Shown here one piece after another: positions 57,890 through 64,000 of a DNA stretch of 64,000 bases. Origin of the DNA: Fredinandcohnia onubensis (GTDB lineage Bacteria; Bacillota; Bacilli; Bacillales; Bacillaceae_L); contig NZ_NSEB01000006.1 of assembly GCF_002734215.1 (NCBI RefSeq), positions 248,001 through 312,000 on the forward strand, in the 5' to 3' direction. Numbering within the stretch: position 1 is the stretch's first letter; the number at the start of each line of letters is the position of its first letter. The notes under the pieces are model-generated. The model worked only from the letters and a program-made list of their open reading frames with translations. It was not told the DNA's origin and ran no database searches. The position numbers and the translations under genes were made by a program.

Positions 57890-58819
57890 TTATTCAGTAT
57901 ACCCCATTAACAATCTTGCATATGGAGAGTCAGCTGGTAAAATGATTACTGTTTCTCCATCAATTGTAGTCTTATAGGATTCTAGTGTACGGAATAGGTT
58001 ATAGAATTCTGGGTCCTTTGAGAAAGCCTCGTTGTATATACGAGCCGCTTCTCCTTCCCCTTGGCTTCGAATAACTTCCGCGTCCGCTTGTGCTTTAGCA
58101 ATAATTTCTTTTACTTCCCTGTCAGTTTCAGCTTCGATTTTGTTTTTCTCAGCGTCTCCTTCAGAGAGATAGTTTTGTGCTGTTGACTCACGCTCGGAAA
58201 TCATTCTTGTATATACGGATTGTTCGTTTTCAGCTGGTAGATCTGTACGCTTCATCCGAATATCTGTTACAACGATTCCATATTTATCTTCCTCAAGGTT
58301 TTTATTTACAATTTCTGTAATGCGGTCATTAAGGCTACCGCGTTCTGATTTCTCATCATTAATTATTTCATCATAATTCAATTGACCAAGCTCTGTTCGA
58401 ATGGCAGAATAAACGAATTCATCGAGTTTTGCTTCTGCATTTATAACCGTTCTTGTTGTAGAAATCATTTGTTTTGGATCTTCAATACGCCAAATAGCGT
58501 AATTGTCGATCATCATTCGCTTTTTATCTTTCGTATTGATTTCAGCCTCTTCAACATCATAAATCATTTGATATTTTGGTAATGTTTCAACAGACTGGAT
58601 AAATGGAATTTTATAGGAAAGCCCTGGTGTTTCTACAATTCGGACAACTTCACCAAATTGGCGAACCACTTTGTATTCTCCTTCTCTTACAATGAAAATA
58701 TTTATTATAACAATTCCAATTAAGATGATAGCTATTAGGATGCCAATTCCACCCTTTGTATATTTGCTAAAATTATTGGAACCCTTTTTTTCGTTTAAAT
58801 CCACAACGTTTTCACTCAT
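57890..58819 (-). CDS. hflC: HflC, SPFH-domain FtsH modulator
   Basis: 309 residues: one N-terminal membrane helix (IGILIAIILIGIVIINIFIV), then a band-7/SPFH domain (EYKVVRQFGEVVRIVETPGLSYKIPFIQSVETLPKYQMIYDV) and a coiled-coil tail (AEKNKIEAETDREVKEIIAKAQADAEVIRSQGEGEAARIY). In E. coli HflKC cages the membrane protease FtsH. ATG overlaps the hflK stop by 4 bases. Confidence 0.9.
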   Translation of the reverse strand: MSENVVDLNEKKGSNNFSKYTKGGIGILIAIILIGIVIINIFIVREGEYKVVRQFGEVVRIVETPGLSYKIPFIQSVETLPKYQMIYDVEEAEINTKDKKRMMIDNYAIWRIEDPKQMISTTRTVINAEAKLDEFVYSAIRTELGQLNYDEIINDEKSERGSLNDRITEIVNKNLEEDKYGIVVTDIRMKRTDLPAENEQSVYTRMISERESTAQNYLSEGDAEKNKIEAETDREVKEIIAKAQADAEVIRSQGEGEAARIYNEAFSKDPEFYNLFRTLESYKTTIDGETVIILPADSPYARLLMGYTE

Positions 58820-59784
58820 TGGTTACCACTCCCTTCTGTTTCTACAGGAGGAACCTGCGTTTGGCTTCCAGCTTGACGAATTGGCAAGTACTTCATTGTA
58901 TTGCCATCATCCTTCATAATGTAAATTTCCGTATGTGGTAATACTTGATCTAATGTTTCTAGAACTAGACGTTTTCTAGTAATCTCTGGATTCTTCACAT
59001 ATTCGTTATATAAAGCATTAAATGTGGCAACATCCCCTCGAGCAATTTCGATACGGGCTGCTTTATCCCCATTCGCTCGAGAAATAAGAGCTTTTTCCTC
59101 ACCTTTTGCTTCATTCATTTTTTGATTACGGTATTTATTTGCTTCGTTTACTTTTGTATTTCTTGTTTCACGAGCGTCTGTTACATTCGTAAATGCCTTA
59201 CGAACTTCATCATTTGGTAATTCAACATCCTGTAATTTAACAGCTGTTACTGAAATTCCAATATCATATTTCACTAAAAGATCTGCTAATAAATCTCTTA
59301 CTTCAGCTTCGATTTCCGCCTTACCTGATGTTAACGCATCATCAATTTTCGAACTTCCGATAATACTTCTTAAAGAAGCAGAAGTAGAATTATATAGGAT
59401 TTGCTCAGGATCCTCAGAATTAAATAAGAATTTTGATGGATCGGTAATTTGCCATTGAACAACCATATCTGCTAAAACAATATTTTCATCACCGGTGATC
59501 ATTTTTGTATCCTTCGGCACGTCGGTAATTTCGCCATTCTTTTGATCATAGCCAAACTGTAAACTAAATGTTGTTTTAGGCAGTTTCTCTACATCTTGTA
59601 TTGGCCATGGCATTTTAAAATGTAGGCCAGGCTCTGTAATTCCTTCATCCGCTTTCCCAAAGGTTAATATAATGGCTTGCTCTGATTCGTCAACGGTGTA
59701 CCAGGATGTAAAACCTACGACACCTAAAATCAAAACGAGCACACTTAGTCCAACAATCGTATATATTCGTTTTAAACTAACCAT
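58816..59784 (-). CDS. hflK: HflK, SPFH-domain FtsH modulator
   Basis: 322 residues from ATG 59784 (MVSLKRIYTIVGLSVLVLI), with GGGGGG upstream; the frame to 59856 lacks a site. One membrane helix, then SPFH domain (DESEQAIILTFGKADEGITEPGLHFKMPWPIQDVEKLPKTT) and coiled coil. Pairs with HflC. B. subtilis has no hflKC between polA and phoR as far as I know. Confidence 0.9.
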   Translation of the reverse strand: MVSLKRIYTIVGLSVLVLILGVVGFTSWYTVDESEQAIILTFGKADEGITEPGLHFKMPWPIQDVEKLPKTTFSLQFGYDQKNGEITDVPKDTKMITGDENIVLADMVVQWQITDPSKFLFNSEDPEQILYNSTSASLRSIIGSSKIDDALTSGKAEIEAEVRDLLADLLVKYDIGISVTAVKLQDVELPNDEVRKAFTNVTDARETRNTKVNEANKYRNQKMNEAKGEEKALISRANGDKAARIEIARGDVATFNALYNEYVKNPEITRKRLVLETLDQVLPHTEIYIMKDDGNTMKYLPIRQAGSQTQVPPVETEGSGNQ

Positions 59785-59854
59785 GCTTTCCCCCCTCAAT
59801 TTATTGCTATATTGTTTTATACGAATATCTTGTAAAAAGGTTTCAAAATTTATC

Positions 59855-59941
59855 AAAATACGCCTTGGCGTATTTGCGCCCAGATTTTTTCGAGCATGCT
59901 CGAAAAGTTACCTTTGAAAATCTGTGGCATCCGCCGGAGGC
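59855..59941. repeat. Palindrome-rich structured element upstream of hflK
   Basis: Three dyads in a row: ATACGCC-TT-GGCGTAT, CAGATTTT...AAAATCTG enclosing TTTTCGAGCATGCTCGAAAA, and CCGCCGGAGG. I remember very similar sequence as a dispersed element of Bacillus genomes, but no search was run. It lies in the probable hflK leader. Confidence 0.55.
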
Positions 59942-59948
59942 TTTTTTA

Positions 59949-60010
59949 CTTTATTCAGTCATTTACTGAATAAAGCAAAAAAAAATGACAAGGATATTAC
60001 GTCCTTGTCA
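59949..60010 (-). terminator. Double terminator of phoPR
   Basis: First stem TGACAAGGA/TCCTTGTCA (59986-60010) with T run on the minus strand, then a second, CTTTATTCAGT/ACTGAATAAAG (59949-59975). Confidence 0.82.
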
Positions 60011-60120
60011 AAAAAGTTTGGCCTTCTGAATGAAGGGGTTCTCATATACATCATACGGTTTGTATATTAAGAGAATATTTTTCCAATGTAAACATTTTGT
60101 AAATTAGGACTGCTTATGGA

Positions 60121-61551
60121 TTATATTCTCTTTTTTAAACGAAACGTAAAAGTCGTTCCTTCCCCTACTCTGCTGTTTACTTCAACAGCCCCTTCATGTG
60201 CCTCAATAATATGCTTTACAATGGCAAGACCCAAACCTGTACCTCCAGAATTGCGGCTCCTTGCTTTATCTACGCGATAAAACCTTTCAAAGATACGAGG
60301 AAGTTCTTTTTCTTCTATTCCAATCCCTGTATCAATAATTTGAATTTGAACATAATCATCATAGTTTGATGCTTTTACCTCAACCTTAGCTCCATCTGGA
60401 GAGTAGGATAAACCATTATTGATCACATTGATAAATACCTGCTTCAACCTATCCATATCTCCATCGATTACGGTTGTTTCATCATCTACAGTAAGCTCTA
60501 AGTGAATCTCTCGTTCGACTGCTTTGGATTTAAGCATCTGTATACTATTTTCTAAGAGCTCTTTCACATTAACCTGTGAAAGATTAAGTGAAAAACCTTT
60601 GTTCTCCATTTTCGATAAATCCAATAAATCTTGAATGAGCAATTGGAGACGATGACTTTCATCAAGAATAATGGTTAAAAATTGTTTTAAGACGTCCCTA
60701 TCATTCATAGCACCGTCTAATAAAGTTTCCGAAAACCCTTTAATAGATGTAATCGGTGTGCGAAGCTCATGGGAAACATTTGCAACAAAATCCTTCCGCA
60801 TCTGTTCAAGCCTTTTCAGGTTTGAAATATCGTGAAAGACAAGAACAACTCCCTTCCATTCTACCTTCGCCCCTAATACAGGTGCAGCGTACACTTCAAA
60901 GTCCTTCTGTTCATTTCCAATCATCAGATTGATTTGTCTTCGTAGTTTTTGTTCGGTCATAAAAATCTCTTCGACTAGCTTTACAATTTCCTTTTGGGTA
61001 AAAGCTTCATAATAAAGTTGACCTAATAAATCATCTTGATCAACTTTGAAGATCTCATTGGTTGAACGATTAACAATGCTTATATATCCTTTACTATCGA
61101 TAAATAATAGGCCGCTCCCCATATTTTCAATCAGGGTATGTAATCGGTCATGCTGCATTTCATAAGATTTGGTCATTTCTTCAATATTTCTAGCTACGAT
61201 ATTGATGGACTGGCCTAGTAACCCAGCTGTACTTATATCGTCTTCATAAGTTCTTGCACGATAATCTCCCTTAGCCAGTTCTTTGACCGCTTTTGTTGCT
61301 GAATCAATCGGTTTTGTATAAGTAGTCGTGATTCTTACAATGAGTGAGAGAATAATAATTAATGCGATACCCAAGCATATTGAAAGAGCAATCCAGACCT
61401 GCTGGACTGTTTCTTCGATTGAGGTTCCATGCATTGCACTATTCGTGATCAGACTACTAATAAATTGCCCCAGCATAAAACCCATACATAGAAAAACAAT
61501 AATGATTAAAAAGATAATCGCAGATAGTAGTCTCGAGTGAAACTTATTCAT
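60121..61551 (-). CDS. phoR: Phosphate-regulon sensor kinase PhoR, short form
   Basis: Phosphorylates PhoP when phosphate is scarce. 476 residues: helix 1 (about 8-30), helix 2 (about 52-73), HAMP, PAS (about 135-240), HisKA with His261 in VSHELRTP, and HATPase (NNGLSYSPDG, DTGIGIEEKELP, GGTGLGLAIV). Only about 20 residues separate the two helices, so the extracellular PDC-type domain of B. subtilis PhoR (579 residues) is absent. Overlaps phoP by 8 bases. Confidence 0.92.
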   Translation of the reverse strand: MNKFHSRLLSAIIFLIIIVFLCMGFMLGQFISSLITNSAMHGTSIEETVQQVWIALSICLGIALIIILSLIVRITTTYTKPIDSATKAVKELAKGDYRARTYEDDISTAGLLGQSINIVARNIEEMTKSYEMQHDRLHTLIENMGSGLLFIDSKGYISIVNRSTNEIFKVDQDDLLGQLYYEAFTQKEIVKLVEEIFMTEQKLRRQINLMIGNEQKDFEVYAAPVLGAKVEWKGVVLVFHDISNLKRLEQMRKDFVANVSHELRTPITSIKGFSETLLDGAMNDRDVLKQFLTIILDESHRLQLLIQDLLDLSKMENKGFSLNLSQVNVKELLENSIQMLKSKAVEREIHLELTVDDETTVIDGDMDRLKQVFINVINNGLSYSPDGAKVEVKASNYDDYVQIQIIDTGIGIEEKELPRIFERFYRVDKARSRNSGGTGLGLAIVKHIIEAHEGAVEVNSRVGEGTTFTFRLKKRI

Positions 61552-62260
61552 AAATTTTAGGCTCCTCGAGCTTATAGCCTAATCCCCTAACTGTTTTAAT
61601 AATATTTGGCTTTTTTGATTCTTTTTCAATTTTTTCACGCAAATGACTAATATGCACATCCACAATTCTTGTGTCACCAGCAAAATCATAGTTCCAAACC
61701 GCACTTAGGAGTTGGTCTCGTGTTAATACTCGCCCCTTATTCTTTGCCAAATAGGCAAGAAGTTCAAATTCCTTAGGTGTTAAATCGAGCGCTTCTTCGT
61801 TAAAATAAGCCTCAAAATTTTCTGGTAAAATACGTAGTGGTCCGATTGTGATTTGCGGTGCTGATGTATCATCTTCGGTGTTGACAATATTTTTACTTGT
61901 TCTTCTTAGTATTGCTTTGACACGTGCCACAACTTCTCTTGGACTAAATGGTTTTGTCATATAGTCATCTGCTCCAAGCTCTAAACCTAATACCTTATCA
62001 AATTCGTCGTCCTTCGCGGTTAGCATTAAGATTGGGATATCTACTTTATTTAAACGAAGCTGCTTGCATACTTCGATCCCATCTAACTTAGGCAACATTA
62101 AGTCAAGGACGATAATTTGCGGTTGTTCTGCTAAGGCTTTTTCTAATCCTTCTTCTCCGTCCATTGCAGTAATAACCTCGTAGCCTGCCTGTTGTAGGTT
62201 ATACTGAAGTAATGTAATGATTGACTGTTCATCTTCCACAACCAATACTTTATTCTTCAT
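61544..62260 (-). CDS. phoP: Phosphate-regulon response regulator PhoP
   Basis: 238-residue OmpR/PhoB-type activator. Receiver domain with phospho-acceptor Asp53 in VLDLMLPKLDG and Lys in MTKPFSPRE; C-terminal winged helix with LTPKEFELLAYLAKNKGRVLTRDQLLSAVW. Next to mdh and polA as in B. subtilis. Confidence 0.96.
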   Translation of the reverse strand: MKNKVLVVEDEQSIITLLQYNLQQAGYEVITAMDGEEGLEKALAEQPQIIVLDLMLPKLDGIEVCKQLRLNKVDIPILMLTAKDDEFDKVLGLELGADDYMTKPFSPREVVARVKAILRRTSKNIVNTEDDTSAPQITIGPLRILPENFEAYFNEEALDLTPKEFELLAYLAKNKGRVLTRDQLLSAVWNYDFAGDTRIVDVHISHLREKIEKESKKPNIIKTVRGLGYKLEEPKIYE

Positions 62261-62352
62261 TGTCTTCCTCCATCAAAAAAGTTAAACCCCATCATTTTTC
62301 TATCTCTATATAAGATTATTATAGATTAACATTTCGTTACTTACCATGAAAA

Positions 62353-62378
62353 CAAAAAAAAGAGAGGCTAAGCTCTCT
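62353..62378 (-). terminator. Terminator after the MaoC-like gene
   Basis: AGAGAG CTTAGC CTCTCT followed by eight Ts on the minus strand, starting at the stop codon. Confidence 0.82.
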
Positions 62379-62853
62379 AAAAGTTCTCCAATATTTTACC
62401 TTCCATTGGCGTAATTCGGTGTGGAGGGCAGACTAAAAGTCTTCCTTCGATTGCTAATGATTCATCTTCATCAAATGCCGTTACTGCAATTTCAACAGTA
62501 TGGTCGTGAATATTAATTTTGGATACTTCAAATAGAAATTGAATAGTGGCATAGTGATAAAGAGGCTGAAAAAATTCAATTTCCTGTTTGAGAATATGAC
62601 TTCCTGGCCCTGGTAAATACTTCGAAATGGCCGCTGTGATAATTCCAGTAAGCATTACAGTTGGAACTATAGGTTTCTTAAATGGAGTTTGAGATGCATA
62701 ATCATGTTGAATATAAAGTGGATTCGCATCATTCGTCAAACCTAAGTATAAAAGTAGATCTTTATCTTCAATTTTTTCAGTCAGTGATAGCTTTTCACCA
62801 ACCGTCATTTCTTCAATCTTTCTACCTAGTTTTCGCTTTTTCCCTAATAGCAT
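62377..62853 (-). CDS. MaoC-like hydratase/dehydratase
   Basis: 158-residue hotdog-fold protein. The MaoC/(R)-enoyl-CoA-hydratase pattern appears in YLGLTNDANPLYIQHDYASQTPFKKPIVPTVMLTGIITAAI, with Asp and a displaced His region, and LKQEIEFFQPLYHYATI. Substrate unknown. Between phoP and mdh. Confidence 0.82.
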   Translation of the reverse strand: MLLGKKRKLGRKIEEMTVGEKLSLTEKIEDKDLLLYLGLTNDANPLYIQHDYASQTPFKKPIVPTVMLTGIITAAISKYLPGPGSHILKQEIEFFQPLYHYATIQFLFEVSKINIHDHTVEIAVTAFDEDESLAIEGRLLVCPPHRITPMEGKILENF

Positions 62854-62894
62854 GAAAAAGGTTGCACCTCCATAGAATTAAAACAGTTTATGTA

Positions 62895-62926
62895 CAAAAA
62901 ATTCGGGGGATAACCCCGAATTTTTT
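62895..62926 (-). terminator. Terminator of mdh
   Basis: AATTCGGGG GATAA CCCCGAATT with T run on the minus strand, 14 bases after the mdh stop. Confidence 0.88.
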
Positions 62927-62939
62927 CGTTAACTTATTA

Positions 62940-63881
62940 TTAGACTAGGATATTCATTACATTTTTAACAGAATCAGCAGATTGAGCAAGTTCTGCTTTT
63001 TCTTGTTCTGTAAGGTCTAGTTCAATGATTTTCTCAATGCCATTTGCACCTAAGATGGTAGGGACTCCTAGGTAAATTCCGCTGAATCCATATTCACCTT
63101 CTAGATATGCAATGGCTGGAAGGACACGTCGTTGGTCTTTTAAGATGGCTTCAACCATTTCCACCAAGGAAGCTGCCGGTGCATAATAAGCACTTCCGTT
63201 TCCAAGGAGATTGACAATTTCACCGCCACCTTTACGTGTACGTTCAACGATAGCATCTAAACGATCTTTTGAAATTAAAGTTTCTAGTGGGATTCCTCCA
63301 GCATAGGAGTAACGAACAAGTGGAACCATGTCGTCACCATGACCACCAAGGACAAAACCAGTGATATCTTTCACTGATAAATTTAGTTCTTGGGCAATGA
63401 ATGTACGGAATCGTGCAGTGTCAAGTACGCCTGATTGCCCAATGACACGATTTTTTGGAAATCCTGATTCCTTAAACACAGTATAAGTCATAGCGTCAAC
63501 AGGGTTTGTTAAGACAATGATATAGCTATTTGGAGAATGTTGTGCAATTTCCTGAGCGACACTTTTCATGATTTTTTGATTTGTTTGAACTAGGTCATCA
63601 CGGCTCATACCAGGTTTACGGGCAATTCCTGCTGTAATCACTACGATATCTGAATCTGCTGTATCCTCGTAATTTGCAGTGCCAGTAATATTTGCATCAA
63701 ACCCTTGGACAGGACTAGCTTCCAACATATCGAGAGCTTTCCCTTTTGTGGGATTTTCCATTTGTGGGATATCAACTAAAACGACATCTCCTAATTCCTT
63801 TTGCGCAAGTAAGAAAGCGGTTGTTGCACCAGTAAAACCACTACCAATTACAGAGACTTTTTTTCGTTTGAATTGACTCAT
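62940..63881 (-). CDS. mdh: Malate dehydrogenase
   Basis: Oxidises malate to oxaloacetate in the TCA cycle. 313 residues of the LDH-like type: [32 protein letters not shown] with the substrate Arg, [11 protein letters not shown], and catalytic His in [10 protein letters not shown]. In the icd-mdh operon order. Confidence 0.97.
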   Translation of the reverse strand: MSQFKRKKVSVIGSGFTGATTAFLLAQKELGDVVLVDIPQMENPTKGKALDMLEASPVQGFDANITGTANYEDTADSDIVVITAGIARKPGMSRDDLVQTNQKIMKSVAQEIAQHSPNSYIIVLTNPVDAMTYTVFKESGFPKNRVIGQSGVLDTARFRTFIAQELNLSVKDITGFVLGGHGDDMVPLVRYSYAGGIPLETLISKDRLDAIVERTRKGGGEIVNLLGNGSAYYAPAASLVEMVEAILKDQRRVLPAIAYLEGEYGFSGIYLGVPTILGANGIEKIIELDLTEQEKAELAQSADSVKNVMNILV

Positions 63882-63908
63882 TTTATATCCTCCCTATTCA
63901 CATATGAA

Positions 63909-63935
63909 AGTAACTACCCTATTAGGGTAGTTACT
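63909..63935 (-). other. Stem-loop between icd and mdh
   Basis: AGTAACTACCCT and AGGGTAGTTACT form a 12-bp stem. No real T run follows on the minus strand, so it may stabilise or process the mRNA rather than stop it. Confidence 0.6.
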
Positions 63936-63945
63936 TGTTCTATGA

Positions 63946-64000
63946 TTAGCCTAAGTTTTTGATTAGTTCATTAGCAAACTCTGAACATTTTACTTCTGTA
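63946..64000 (-). CDS. icd: Isocitrate dehydrogenase, C-terminal end (cut by window edge)
   Basis: The last 17 residues, TEVKCSEFANELIKNLG, then TAA. This ending with KCSEF, just upstream of mdh, fits Bacillus NADP-dependent isocitrate dehydrogenase. Little sequence, so the call rests partly on the conserved order citZ-icd-mdh. Confidence 0.8.
   Translation of the reverse strand, partial: TEVKCSEFANELIKNLG

Overview
The window is a low-GC, tightly packed chromosomal segment of an endospore-forming Bacillaceae bacterium. Evidence: gerM, gerE, sspI, ytaF and ytxC; T-box and lysine riboswitch leaders; AGGAGG-type Shine-Dalgarno sites with frequent TTG/GTG starts; and a gene order that follows the Bacillus subtilis block from leu/ilv to icd almost gene by gene. 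I cannot name the species; a genus near Bacillus, Cytobacillus or Neobacillus is an inference.

Layout, mostly on the minus strand. 1-3905: ilvB-ilvH-ilvC-leuA behind a leucine T-box. 3906-5560: the accessory spot, with a tRNA-Arg(UCU) gene split by a group I intron in its anticodon and, 205 bases downstream, a free-standing gene for a PD-(D/E)XK protein of the I-Ssp6803I homing-endonuclease type. 5590-8665: ysnB-rdgB-rph-gerM. 8830-10579: a NERD-domain gene, then twelve 53-bp hairpin repeats. 10587-12939: racE, a MarR regulator, gerE and a thioesterase. 13098-16302: sdhCAB. 16695-20579: yslB, riboswitch-controlled lysC, uvrC. 20754-26676: trxA, a candidate small RNA, and the fatty-acid block etfA-etfB-fadB-fadR-lcfA with a FadR box. 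26905-33615: yshE with a 25-codon partner, mutS2, polX, cvpA, zapA, rnhC. 33782-39061: pheST behind a phenylalanine T-box, a membrane gene without a normal start codon, and an rRNA methyltransferase. 39183-43919: sspI, M42 peptidase, dut, ysdB, ytxB-like, ysdA, and infC-rpmI-rplT with its L20 leader. 44022-50182: thrS (threonine T-box), ytxC, dnaI, dnaB, nrdR. 50212-51385: a MITE-like element, a small conserved gene, speD. 51618-57746: gapB with two CcpN boxes, coaE, ytaF, mutM, polA. 57890-64000: hflKC, phoPR with a PhoR lacking its extracellular domain, a MaoC-like gene, mdh and the 3' end of icd.

The genes are mainly core functions: branched-chain amino acid synthesis, TCA cycle and respiration, fatty-acid oxidation, DNA repair and replication start, tRNA charging, ribosome assembly, phosphate sensing and sporulation. 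Leucine, phenylalanine, threonine and lysine supply are each read by an RNA leader in front of the matching gene. The most unusual object is the interrupted tRNA-Arg(UCU) with its adjacent endonuclease gene: a probable mobile intron whose homing function is encoded outside the intron. The tandem hairpin array, the MITE-like element and the small palindromic elements are the other features that core genes do not explain.
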